Below are positions 1 through 8,180 of a stretch of 64,000 nt of DNA, piece after piece (the stretch's first letter is position 1; each line of letters starts with the position of its first letter). The notes beneath the pieces are model-generated. The model had not been told where the DNA came from, did not search any database, and saw only the letters and a program-made list of their open reading frames with translations. The DNA is from Rhizocola hellebori. Its GTDB lineage: Bacteria; Actinomycetota; Actinomycetes; Mycobacteriales; Micromonosporaceae. The stretch is from the NCBI RefSeq assembly GCF_016862955.1, contig NZ_BONY01000009.1, positions 143,098-207,097 on the forward strand, given 5' to 3'. Both the position numbers and the translations under genes were made by a program.

Positions 1-2759
1 TGGTGCAGCCGGCGCTTCTCCTTCAGCTCCGGGGTGCCGAACAGCACCGCGACGGGATTTTCCACCACGTTGTCCATCAGGTCGGGCAGGCCCGCCGGGG
101 CCGCTCGTATGCGGAGGTCGCTGCGCACCACGAAGTCGTCCAGATCGGTCAGGACCGCCTCGCCGGTCGCGCCCGGCCACTGGATTTCCATGTCGTAGAG
201 CCGCAGATAGCGCTGATCTGGATGTTCGCAATCCCAGATCGCCTGCATGTAGTGGAAGATGTTCTCCTTCACATGCAATATCAGTCTATCTATCTGGGTA
301 CGGCGGTCGAGCCGCTTTCGCACACCGGCGACATAGGCCTCGGTGGCCCTTTCGAGCACCGTCAAGCTTTCCCGCATCGCCGAGTCGAGCTGGGCCAGGT
401 CGGCGTCGGCCCATTCCAGCGCATGCTGGGCATTGTTCGCGTCGGCTTGGGACTCCTCTTCGGAGTCACCGAAAAGCCGGTCGGACAGCCAGCCGCCGAC
501 CGCCGGGCCGAGCGCGGCCTGGACGTCGGCCGGGGACAGTCCCGACTGCACCTGCGCCACGTCCTGCACCGCCCGCTCCAGGGCCTTGCGGGCTTCGTCG
601 CGCAGCTGGGTGTGCGCGGTGCTCTGCCGGCGCGTCTCGGCGACGACTGCCAGCTGGGTGCGCCACTGCTGTTCAAGCACCTCCACCGACACCTCGTCTC
701 CGGCGAAGCTGCGCGACAGATAGCGCAGCGCCGACGCGAAAGTCTTGTCCAGCAAGGCTTTGCGGATGATCCAGTCGTGCCGCAGCAACCACGCCTCGGT
801 GATCTCGTGTGGCGCCGGCACCTCGTAGGCCACCAGGATCACCGGGACGAGATCGGCGAGACGCTCGGCGACCTCGTACCGCCGCTGCAGTTCATAGAAG
901 AGGTAGGTGACGGTCAGTTCATTGTTCGGGTTCTCGATGTCGCGCTTCTCGGTGACTGTCCTGTCCCACGACTGCTCGGAACCGACCGTCACCTTGTTGG
1001 AGTCCCGGTATTCCTGAGCCGCCTTGCGGGTGAACTCCCTGATGTCCTTTTTGGTGCTGCTGGAGGAACTGTCCTGGCTCCCGCCGAACTCTGCGCCACC
1101 TATCTCCGCCCCGACGACCCCGACCACGTCGACCTTGGGTGAGTAGTTGGCGCTCATCGTCTGCGCCCGCTTCGCCGCGCTGACGATTTCGGCCTCCGCC
1201 CGGCCGGTCTGGCCGGACTCGCTCGACCCGCCGAGCATCCGCTCGGTCTCGCTGTTGCGGGTGTTCTTCCGGCTCGACTTGCGCTCGACGGTGTAGCTGC
1301 GCTTCTCGTTGGGCGCCAACGCTATCGCTCCGGCCAGATCGCCTGCCTGGTAGCCGGTCGGGCGCCAGCGCTGCCGGTAGGTGGCCAGGATCCCGAAGTT
1401 GTAGGCGCCCACGGCGAACACGTCGAACTGGTAGGGGGCCACCATCTGTTCTTTGAGCTCGGCGATGAGCTTCTCGGCGCGCCCGAGCCGCGAGCTGGCA
1501 CCGCCGGAGTCCTTCTTCGCGTCGCGTACCACCGAGCGAGCCTCGCGCCGGAAGTAGTCCTCGTCGTCGACGAGCGAGGCTAGGGTACGCGGCGGGATAT
1601 AGGAATCCGGGTAGTTCTCGAACTGCTCGATGTCGTCCAGGTGATCATTGCCGTTGATTAAGGCGCCTTGGACGGTACCGTGCATGTTGCGCACGTCGAC
1701 GATGAAACCGTCGGCGACGTTGAGGAACCTGATGTACTCCTGATCGGCGAAGCTCAGGCTCGCCCAGTTCTCCCCGACCGTCGGCTCCCAGGCGGCGAGC
1801 TCCGACGGCGCGGCGAGGGTCGAGCTGGCCGCCGCGACCGACTCGCTCAACGCGTCGAGCAGATCGTGCAGCTCATCGATCTCGCTGAGATCGGCCGGGA
1901 TGGCCTCCGGATCGACGACCTCCACGATCTCGGCGTAAAGCTCCCTGATCTTCTGGTCGGTGATCCCGTCGACCACCGCTGTCCAGACGTCCGACCAGGC
2001 GACCTGAAGCGTGGGGTAGTCGTAGAACGCGTCGGCGTCGGCCGGACCCGACGGCACCGCCCGCTGCAGGTTGTCCCGGATCACCTGCCGGGTCGGGCGG
2101 TCCACCGCGCCGTCGAGGTAGTCGCTGTCGAGGATCGCCGCCACCCGCTGCTGCGTGCTCGGCTCGACGACGTCGCCCACGATCGCGGTCACCGGGGCAC
2201 CTGCCCCCGTACCCGTCGGCGCGTTCTCGGACGCTGCCTTCGCCTTTGCCTCGCAACGGCGAAGCGCCACGTCCACCGCCGAACCTGTCCGCATCTTGCG
2301 TATAGCCGCTCTGAACAGCGCGTCGGCGATCCTCGCCGGGACGGCCGAACCCGCCCCGCCCAAGCCGAGCTCGGCGGCGGGCACAACCATGCCGCGCCGG
2401 TTGTCGTGCAAGGACTTCAGACGCCGCAGGCCTTCGGCGCGGCTGCGTTCCAGAGCCTCCCCCGGGTCCACGCCGCGCGGCACGAACATGCCGTTGTTGT
2501 TGGCGCGGCCACGAATTGGTTTTCGGCCCAGCACGCGGCGGGCCACCGCCGCCCCTTCGGCCTTCATCTTCAGCCGCCTGGCGATCTCCGATCGGCTCGC
2601 CTCGCGCACGGCCTTGGCGATCTGCCGTTCCCTGCTTATCCGCTCCGCGACCGCATCGGCCAGCGACACCCGCGGCCGGGGTTTGGGAAGCCGGTCGATC
2701 ACCGGCTTGTTGACCGCATTCGAGTCGACTTTCGCGACGCCCACCGCCGCATTCCTCAT
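1..2759 (-). CDS. very large hypothetical protein, C-terminus outside window
   Basis: The minus strand reads without a stop from an ATG at 2759 to the window edge, giving at least 919 residues with consistent G/C third positions. In-frame GTG codons lie immediately upstream and an in-frame TGA about 15 codons back bounds the start. The N-terminus (about 1-90) is basic and helical. A mid region (about 440-600) has a strand-rich patch with the motif WRPTGYQAGDL, followed by charged Ser/Thr-rich sequence. Residues about 620-860 are helical with coiled-coil character and the motifs YLFYELQRRY and AWLLRHDWIIRKALLDK. No signal peptide or membrane segment is seen. I do not recognise a named domain, although the style resembles long uncharacterised actinobacterial proteins. 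Long open frames on the plus strand here are GC-rich shadows. Confidence 0.85.
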   Translation of the reverse strand, partial: MRNAAVGVAKVDSNAVNKPVIDRLPKPRPRVSLADAVAERISRERQIAKAVREASRSEIARRLKMKAEGAAVARRVLGRKPIRGRANNNGMFVPRGVDPGEALERSRAEGLRRLKSLHDNRRGMVVPAAELGLGGAGSAVPARIADALFRAAIRKMRTGSAVDVALRRCEAKAKAASENAPTGTGAGAPVTAIVGDVVEPSTQQRVAAILDSDYLDGAVDRPTRQVIRDNLQRAVPSGPADADAFYDYPTLQVAWSDVWTAVVDGITDQKIRELYAEIVEVVDPEAIPADLSEIDELHDLLDALSESVAAASSTLAAPSELAAWEPTVGENWASLSFADQEYIRFLNVADGFIVDVRNMHGTVQGALINGNDHLDDIEQFENYPDSYIPPRTLASLVDDEDYFRREARSVVRDAKKDSGGASSRLGRAEKLIAELKEQMVAPYQFDVFAVGAYNFGILATYRQRWRPTGYQAGDLAGAIALAPNEKRSYTVERKSSRKNTRNSETERMLGGSSESGQTGRAEAEIVSAAKRAQTMSANYSPKVDVVGVVGAEIGGAEFGGSQDSSSSSTKKDIREFTRKAAQEYRDSNKVTVGSEQSWDRTVTEKRDIENPNNELTVTYLFYELQRRYEVAERLADLVPVILVAYEVPAPHEITEAWLLRHDWIIRKALLDKTFASALRYLSRSFAGDEVSVEVLEQQWRTQLAVVAETRRQSTAHTQLRDEARKALERAVQDVAQVQSGLSPADVQAALGPAVGGWLSDRLFGDSEEESQADANNAQHALEWADADLAQLDSAMRESLTVLERATEAYVAGVRKRLDRRTQIDRLILHVKENIFHYMQAIWDCEHPDQRYLRLYDMEIQWPGATGEAVLTDLDDFVVRSDLRIRAAPAGLPDLMDNVVENPVAVLFGTPELKEKRRLH

Positions 2760-2911
2760 CACATCCACCAGCACAGCGTGAGCGGACACGTCACGGCGGC
2801 GTCATGGTCACGTCTTGGTGAAGAAACGGCACGTGAACCTGGCCCGGTGGAAGCGATCACGGTGCCTGCGGGCGGTCAGCGAAGCAAGCTACCGTGTGGC
2901 ACCATACGCGG

Positions 2912-3076
2912 GTGAGCTTCTCCTCGCCTCCGCCGGCACCAAAGTCCAGCACAGGCCTCGTTGTCGGTCTTGTCGTTGGTGCTCTTGTGATTCTGATCTG
3001 TTGCCCGTGCGCCGTTTGGGTGGCATTCCGGCCAGGGGCAGCCGCAGATGTCGTCAAGACCATTGTTGGCAGGTAA
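2912..3076 (+). CDS. small single-pass membrane protein
   Basis: This is a 54-residue protein starting at GTG 2912. A Ser/Pro-rich N-terminus (SFSSPPPAPKSS) is followed by one hydrophobic helix (about residues 14-38, VVGLVVGALVILICCPCAVWV) and a short tail. An earlier in-frame GTG at 2894 would add six residues. It lies between the divergent giant gene and the sigma factor gene. The function is unknown. Composition and a clear transmembrane segment support it as real, but its small size limits confidence. Confidence 0.5.
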   Translation: MSFSSPPPAPKSSTGLVVGLVVGALVILICCPCAVWVAFRPGAAADVVKTIVGR

Positions 3077-3119
3077 ATATCTCGATCAATGACCCTCCGG
3101 CGCTGCGAAATATTTCGAT
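3075..3119 (+). repeat. pair of direct repeats upstream of the sigma factor gene
   Basis: The 12-mers AAATATCTCGAT (3075-3086) and AAATATTTCGAT (3108-3119) differ at one base and are 33 bp apart, about three helical turns. A related shorter copy, CTATCTCGAA, lies at 3155-3164. They are AT-rich against a GC-rich background and sit 70-110 bp before the ECF sigma start. They could be an operator or an upstream activator site; this is inference. Confidence 0.4.
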
Positions 3120-3185
3120 TCCCGACGCAACCCCTGGGGTGGGACCCCGCGTGACTATCTCGAATTGCGGGGATCGGAGGCTTGG

Positions 3186-3695
3186 ATGGGTGATCGCAAC
3201 GCGGCGTTCGCGGAGTACTTCGCGGCGAGGTCGGAGGCGATGCGCGGCACCGCGTACCTGCTGTGCGGCGACTGGCACCGCGCGGAAGATCTGGTGCAGA
3301 CGGCGTTCACCAAGCTCTACCTGGTGTGGAACAGGGTGTCGCGGCACGAGGTGCTCGACGCCTATCTGCGCCAGATCCTGATCCGCACCTTTCTGGACGA
3401 GCGGCGCCGCGGCTGGTGGCGGCGCGAGCAGGTGGGCGGGCAGGAAGCCGAGCGGTCGGCACGGCCCGACTCGCCTGAGAACCGATTGGTGATGCTGCAG
3501 GCGCTGACCTCGGTTGCCCCACGTCAGCGCGTCGTTCTGGTGCTGAGGTACTGGGAGGACCTGCCGGTCGACGAGGTCGCGACACTGCTGGGGTGTGCAC
3601 CAGAGACGGTGAAGAGCCAGGCGGCACGCGGGCTGGCCACGCTGCGCGGCGTGCTGTCGCCCACGCACAGCGGGATCGAGGAGGGGACACGATGA
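3186..3695 (+). CDS. ECF RNA polymerase sigma factor, SigE family
   Basis: The 169-residue protein has an N-terminal region 2 (about 5-70, motif YLLCGDWHRAEDLVQTAF) and a C-terminal region 4 helix-turn-helix (about 105-160, LPVDEVATLLGCAPETVKSQ). This is the usual organisation and length of the actinobacterial SigE-type ECF group (sigma-70 family). It would direct RNA polymerase to a small regulon. The start ATG at 3186 has a ribosome site GGAGG seven bases upstream. Its last codons overlap the next gene (ATGA), so the two are translationally coupled. Upstream direct repeats at 3075-3119 are candidate control sites. Confidence 0.93.
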   Translation: MGDRNAAFAEYFAARSEAMRGTAYLLCGDWHRAEDLVQTAFTKLYLVWNRVSRHEVLDAYLRQILIRTFLDERRRGWWRREQVGGQEAERSARPDSPENRLVMLQALTSVAPRQRVVLVLRYWEDLPVDEVATLLGCAPETVKSQAARGLATLRGVLSPTHSGIEEGTR

Positions 3696-4531
3696 ATGAA
3701 GACGCGTTTCGCGAGGCATTGCGCGGCGAGATGGCGGCCGCCACCCCGCCACCACCGATGAGCACAGCCGTGGCGCTGGGCGCCGCCAAGCGGGCACGCA
3801 TGCGCCGCCGCGCGGTTTGGGCCTGCGTCGGATCTGCGGCCGCGGTGTTAGCGGTCGCCGGCCTTACCACCATCGGCCCGCTGGGCGCCGGCGGCTTCAG
3901 CCCGGCAGGTCCTGGGCTGCCGGTCCTGCCGTACCCATCGACAAAAGAGGCGTGGCCCACCGGACCGGATGGCCAGCCCCAGGAGGACCGGACAGCTCGG
4001 GCCGGTGTCCGGAATGACCAGGCGATCAAGCTGCTCACCGAGATCGTCTCCGTGGTGCCAGCCGGATACACCGCACCGGAAGACCCCGCGAACCCGCCCG
4101 CCGACCGGCAACCGCTGCGGTCCTACCAGGCATCATTCGAGGAGAAGGTGAACGGTGTCGAGGTGTGGGGGTACATGTCCTCGGCAGCCGTCGCGCAAGG
4201 CGACCAGGTGGGGCGCTTGCTCGTAGAGGTCCACACCGTCGGCAATCAGCTACCGGCCGAACCCTGCGCGCTGGCCCAGCAGTTCTGGGGTATGCAGGGC
4301 GAATGCCAGACGGTGACCGTGCAAGCGGCACAGGTCGGTGTGATTGTCCGGCCCACCAATGACGACCGCTTCGACCAGTGGGCGGCCTACCGGCACCCCG
4401 ACGGCGTCGTGGTCTTCGTCGCGCAGAGCGCGCAGAACCCGACTGAAGGCGGGCTCGCGCTGCCCACCCTGCCGTTCACCGTGCAGCAGCTGGCGACCCT
4501 CGCCGTCGACGAACGGTTCCATCTGCAGTGA
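3692..4531 (+). CDS. membrane-anchored anti-sigma-like protein
   Basis: This 279-residue protein overlaps the sigma gene by 4 bp. It has a short cytoplasmic N-terminus (1-38), a basic patch RARMRRR, one transmembrane helix (about 39-62) and a large exported domain of about 215 residues. No HxxxCxxC zinc motif is present, so it is not the zf-HC2 type. Position and topology suggest it restrains the upstream sigma factor or senses an extracytoplasmic signal. The exported domain is not recognised. The stop lies 7 bp from the stop of the convergent protease gene. Confidence 0.75.
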   Translation: MNEDAFREALRGEMAAATPPPPMSTAVALGAAKRARMRRRAVWACVGSAAAVLAVAGLTTIGPLGAGGFSPAGPGLPVLPYPSTKEAWPTGPDGQPQEDRTARAGVRNDQAIKLLTEIVSVVPAGYTAPEDPANPPADRQPLRSYQASFEEKVNGVEVWGYMSSAAVAQGDQVGRLLVEVHTVGNQLPAEPCALAQQFWGMQGECQTVTVQAAQVGVIVRPTNDDRFDQWAAYRHPDGVVVFVAQSAQNPTEGGLALPTLPFTVQQLATLAVDERFHLQ

Positions 4532-4538
4532 GGGTTTG

Positions 4539-5396
4539 TCAGGCCGCTCCGAGGATCAGCCCGTACTGGTCGAGGATCTCACCCAGCGGGTTGTAATAGC
4601 CGCGCCGGTCCGGGCCGCATTCGCCACCGCCACCGGACAAGACGCCCAATGCCCAGGCTCGAAGCTCCCCGCCGATGAGTTCGCTCATCAGCGGCGAGCC
4701 GGAATCACCAGGAACCGAGCACACGTCCGTCTGGATCATTCCACTCACGACCAGCCCGCCATAGTTCACGCTGACGTCGACGGCGAGCACTGTGCCGCAG
4801 GTGTACCCGGAATTGTTGCCCTTCTTGCATACGCTCTGCCCGACGGAGGCGGTGCCGACTCCCTCCAGCGCGATAACGCCCATGTCGGTGGCGACCCCGT
4901 CGCGGGCATGGAACGTCACCCCCTTGATGGTGATCACTCCGTAGTCACCGTCGCCGTCGAAGACCGACGAGTACGTCCGGCCGAGATAGTCGCCTTTTCG
5001 GTCCCAGTACACGGTGTTGGCGGTGCAATGCCCAGCGGTCACGACGTAGCTGGCCGTCGCCGTCGCGTTGTGAGCTATGAATCCGGTGGTGCAGTACTTG
5101 CCGGTGGCGCTGCGCATCCCATAACCGCCGTAAAGCAGCGCATACGGCACGGCCGGCGCCGCCTGCTCGACGCGGATCCGGGCTGAGCTGAGCCTCAGCT
5201 TGGACGGATCCGCAACCTGCACAACCACTTGCCCTGTCTTGGCGTCGACCCACGCCGCGCTGCCCGGCCCGGCCGCCACCACCATTTGATCCCGCAGGGA
5301 TTCCAGATCGGCCGCAGGTGCGGCCTGCGCCGGCTGCGTGCCGCCAATCGCCAGGAACGCCGTAAGCAACACCACGGCAGCCTTCCAACGCGTCAT
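4539..5396 (-). CDS. secreted trypsin-fold serine protease (S1 family)
   Basis: The 285-residue protein begins with a Sec signal peptide (residues 1-25, cleavage after AQA). A propeptide-like stretch follows, then a chymotrypsin-fold domain. The catalytic triad is visible as His123 (VVTAGHC), Asp151 (GDYGVI) and Ser232 (PGDSGSP). Paired cysteines (102/124, 190/200, 226 and 258) suit an extracellular enzyme of the alpha-lytic/streptogrisin group. The pro region is short compared with streptogrisins. A GGAGTGG ribosome site precedes the ATG. It would hydrolyse extracellular protein; the substrate is unknown. Confidence 0.93.
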   Translation of the reverse strand: MTRWKAAVVLLTAFLAIGGTQPAQAAPAADLESLRDQMVVAAGPGSAAWVDAKTGQVVVQVADPSKLRLSSARIRVEQAAPAVPYALLYGGYGMRSATGKYCTTGFIAHNATATASYVVTAGHCTANTVYWDRKGDYLGRTYSSVFDGDGDYGVITIKGVTFHARDGVATDMGVIALEGVGTASVGQSVCKKGNNSGYTCGTVLAVDVSVNYGGLVVSGMIQTDVCSVPGDSGSPLMSELIGGELRAWALGVLSGGGGECGPDRRGYYNPLGEILDQYGLILGAA

Positions 5397-5491
5397 CGTC
5401 CACTCCAGAGGGTGCCCCGCGATCGATAGATGGCACTCAAGGTATCAGGCGAGGCGCCTGCTGCGGCCCGATGTGGCATGCTGTTCGCGTG

Positions 5492-5995
5492 ATGATCAAG
5501 CTTTACCGGCGTGACGCCGATGGGGTGCTGCACTATCACGAGTCCTGGACGGACAGTGAGGAGAACCTTGTCGTCGAGCATTGGGGACGCGTTGGCGAGC
5601 GCGGTGAATCGGTCCAGTTCGAGATTCCCGAGGGCGTCAGCGAGGACGAGGCCGTCGAGGACATGCTGGCGCAGGCGCGCAAAGACGGCTTCGCGGAGCT
5701 GAGCCGGCGAGACCATCGGCTCATCGAGGTGCAATACGACCTGGAGGACAGCTGGGGAACAATGGACGACCTGGCTGTGCGCAACAAGGTTGATGCGCTG
5801 CTCAACGAGGAGCTGGGCTGGCACGGCCTCGGCGAGTGGGCGGGCTCCAGCATGGGCTCGGGCCAGATGGAGATCGCCTATGTCGTGGTCGACGCCGACG
5901 AGGCGATCCGGGTGGTCACCTCCGCGCTGCAGGCTTCAGACCTGCCAATGTATTCGCGCATCAACGTTCAGGCGGACGAACCCGACACCGACTGA
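5492..5995 (+). CDS. WGR-domain-like protein
   Basis: The 167-residue soluble protein has at residues about 1-70 the pattern of a WGR domain: short strands, then LVVEHWGRVGERGES, then a helix rich in acidic residues and a KDGF motif. WGR domains occur in PARPs and in small stand-alone bacterial proteins of unknown role. The C-terminal half (about 75-160) is a separate alpha/beta region that I do not recognise. The start is ATG 5492 or the adjacent GTG 5489. The gene stands alone and converges on the beta-helix gene 15 bp away. Confidence 0.75.
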   Translation: MIKLYRRDADGVLHYHESWTDSEENLVVEHWGRVGERGESVQFEIPEGVSEDEAVEDMLAQARKDGFAELSRRDHRLIEVQYDLEDSWGTMDDLAVRNKVDALLNEELGWHGLGEWAGSSMGSGQMEIAYVVVDADEAIRVVTSALQASDLPMYSRINVQADEPDTD

Positions 5996-6009
5996 GCAGC
6001 CGGCGAGGA

Positions 6010-7092
6010 TCAGTACCGCTTGCTCGGGATGACAGTGCCGTCGTCGAAGCGGTTGTTGGTCCACGCGTTGCCGGACACCGCGGGGTCGTAGTCGCCAATC
6101 GGGCCATAGAGGGCGCAGGCGCTCCCTTTGGCTTTGCCCTTCTGGAACACGTTGTTGTCGAAGACGATGTTCGAGGTCTGGCCGGAGTGGGGCTTGCCCT
6201 TGGTCGAGCCGCCATACGCGCAATACGCGGCATAAGCCGTGGCAAGAAACAGATTGTGGCGGATCGCATTGTTGCGGATCGGGGTGAAGTCTCCGTAGCC
6301 GGTGAGCGTGGCTGAGCAGGAGCCCTCGGGGTCGGGCTGCACCGGCGCATCGCACACCATAGTGTTGTGGGTGATGGTGGTGCGTTCGCCCATGCGCACT
6401 GCCGAGGCGTGCCAGTCGTCCTTGATCTTCTGGCCGTGAATCCAGGAGTCGACGATGGTGCAGTTCAGGTGGCAATACACGCCGCGGTTGCCGCCGATCA
6501 CCTCGGTGCGGCGCAGGGTGAAGTTGCTCTGGCCGACGCCGGTCGTCTGCCGGATGCCCTCGGGTGAGGCGTTGACGGTCGAGTCGGTCACGGTAAATGA
6601 GGCGTTCGAGATCTCGGCGTAAACCGTGCCGTCAATGTGGCTTTTCTCGATGACCACGTTCGCCGCACGGATCTGCAGGTCACACTTGACGAGTTTGGCG
6701 CTGATGACGGTGCCGTCCCGGCTGATCGTGCACGGCCCGTCGTATTTGACCAGGTTCACTCCAGCCGGTACGCCGGTGGTGTTCGGTCCGGGCCAGCAGC
6801 CGCCGAACGGATCGCGGCCGTCGGCGACGTTGGTGCCCGACGAGCAGCCCAGTGCGGCGCTGGGGCTCGGCGACACCGACGGCACAGGGGTGTTCGATGC
6901 CGTCGGGCTCGCCGCGGTGCCGGAAGGCGCGGCGGTCGGCGACACGGCCGACGCTGTGTCACCGGCCGGGCCCGTCAGCCGGATCACGACGTAGACCGAG
7001 GCCGCGGCGATGACCGCGGCGAGCACGCCGCCCGTCACCACGAGGCGGGTGCGGCGCCGGCCGCGGTGTGGCTGACTCGAATCTGGAAACAC
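6010..7092 (-). CDS. membrane-anchored right-handed beta-helix protein
   Basis: The 360-residue protein starts at GTG. It has a short basic cytoplasmic segment (HRGRRRTR), one transmembrane helix (about 17-40) and a Ser/Thr/Pro linker (about 45-85). An exported domain (about 90-360) has repeated strand-turn units of the pectate-lyase/parallel beta-helix type (VVIEKSHIDG, FTVTDSTVN, FTLRRTEVIGG, IVFDNNVFQ). Proteins of this class bind or cleave polysaccharide. I see no clear pectate lyase catalytic set, so enzymatic activity is not asserted. Confidence 0.8.
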   Translation of the reverse strand: MFPDSSQPHRGRRRTRLVVTGGVLAAVIAAASVYVVIRLTGPAGDTASAVSPTAAPSGTAASPTASNTPVPSVSPSPSAALGCSSGTNVADGRDPFGGCWPGPNTTGVPAGVNLVKYDGPCTISRDGTVISAKLVKCDLQIRAANVVIEKSHIDGTVYAEISNASFTVTDSTVNASPEGIRQTTGVGQSNFTLRRTEVIGGNRGVYCHLNCTIVDSWIHGQKIKDDWHASAVRMGERTTITHNTMVCDAPVQPDPEGSCSATLTGYGDFTPIRNNAIRHNLFLATAYAAYCAYGGSTKGKPHSGQTSNIVFDNNVFQKGKAKGSACALYGPIGDYDPAVSGNAWTNNRFDDGTVIPSKRY

Positions 7093-7181
7093 CGCTCGAT
7101 GTTAGAACAGCACCGCACTGTCCGGCGCGCTTCAGATTCCAATACGGACAGTGGAATGTGGACCACACACGGCGAGGTAAC

Positions 7182-8048
7182 CTAGGCTCTTCCCGCCGAG
7201 TTGTCCACACCGAGGTCGGAGGGGCGATAGCCCTGCGGATATCCCGGGTACGTGCGGTTGCCCGGGTCGCGGGCCAGCCGGCTCGTCATCCGCGCCGGCA
7301 TGCGGGCGACCACCCGGGCCCGCAAGCGCAGCGCGCCCTGCGCCACCCGCGTCACCCAGGCCGGTGCCGCGTCGAAGCCGAAAGCGGTGCGCATCGCATC
7401 GTCAAGCAGCGCACGCACGCCCAGACGGGCCGCGGGCCGCAGCGGGCGCGGGTACCAACTGCACAGGAGCTCGAGGGTGTATTTGCCGATCTCGCGGTTG
7501 GTATCGGCGTAGCTGAAGTGCTTGGCCTCGTACGCCACCTTGAAGGCCCGGAACTCGTCGAAGCCGGCGGGAATGTCGCGGATTCCCATCCGCCGGCCGA
7601 CCTCGCAGTAGAAATGGAAGGCCGCCAGGCGCTCGTGGCCGGACAGTGGCCGCCAGCCGAACCGGTCGAGCCAGTCGATCGGCTCATAGATGAAGGTGGA
7701 CAAGACATAACGCATGTCGTCGGCGGCGATCGGGTAGCGGCCGTGTGCCCGGTTGATGACTCGCAACGCCTCCTTGCCGCGCTCGGAGTCGTAACCGCTG
7801 GAGGCGAGTTCGGCCATCAGCAGGGCCGTGTCGTCGTAACGTTTCTGCGGGCGTTCGCGAAACTCGCCGGTCGCCGACAGCAGCGCCGAGATGCTCGGCA
7901 CGCAGTAGGTGCGAAACAGCGCCAGCTCAAGCGCACGCGTGTAGTCCCAAGGGAACTCGTGCCCGGCCGAGATCCGGTAGATCTCCTCATGATCGGCCAC
8001 CGGGTCCAGGGCCTGAATCCTGTCGAGCCAGTACCGGCGCGCCTTCAT
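7182..8048 (-). CDS. MpaB-like oxygenase (DUF2236 superfamily)
   Basis: The 288-residue cytoplasmic protein carries the DUF2236/MpaB pattern: INRAHGRYPIAADDMRYVL, a following helix with YEPIDWLDRFGWRPL, and EVGRRMGIRDIP. Family members are haem-dependent oxygenases such as fungal MpaB and bacterial latex-clearing proteins. The substrate here is unknown. It lies 132 bp downstream of, and on the same strand as, the lcp gene, another member of the superfamily, so the two may act on related substrates. No signal peptide is present, unlike its neighbour. Confidence 0.8.
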   Translation of the reverse strand: MKARRYWLDRIQALDPVADHEEIYRISAGHEFPWDYTRALELALFRTYCVPSISALLSATGEFRERPQKRYDDTALLMAELASSGYDSERGKEALRVINRAHGRYPIAADDMRYVLSTFIYEPIDWLDRFGWRPLSGHERLAAFHFYCEVGRRMGIRDIPAGFDEFRAFKVAYEAKHFSYADTNREIGKYTLELLCSWYPRPLRPAARLGVRALLDDAMRTAFGFDAAPAWVTRVAQGALRLRARVVARMPARMTSRLARDPGNRTYPGYPQGYRPSDLGVDNSAGRA

Positions 8049-8180
8049 GATATCGCCCCTCTCTCGGCACCGTCGGCGGCGAGATCCTCACCGCCGCGCT
8101 GCACCATCATGCCCGCGGCGCGCATAGCCGGTCCAGCACCACCTCGGTCGCCGACCGCGACGGAGGTGGTGCTGCTCGGC

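Noticed and set aside
3..2915. Long plus-strand open frames at 3-1142 and 1668-2915
   Set aside because: They lie antisense to one uninterrupted minus-strand frame with better codon-position bias. Their predicted residues are Arg/His/Gly-rich low-complexity, typical of GC-rich shadow frames.
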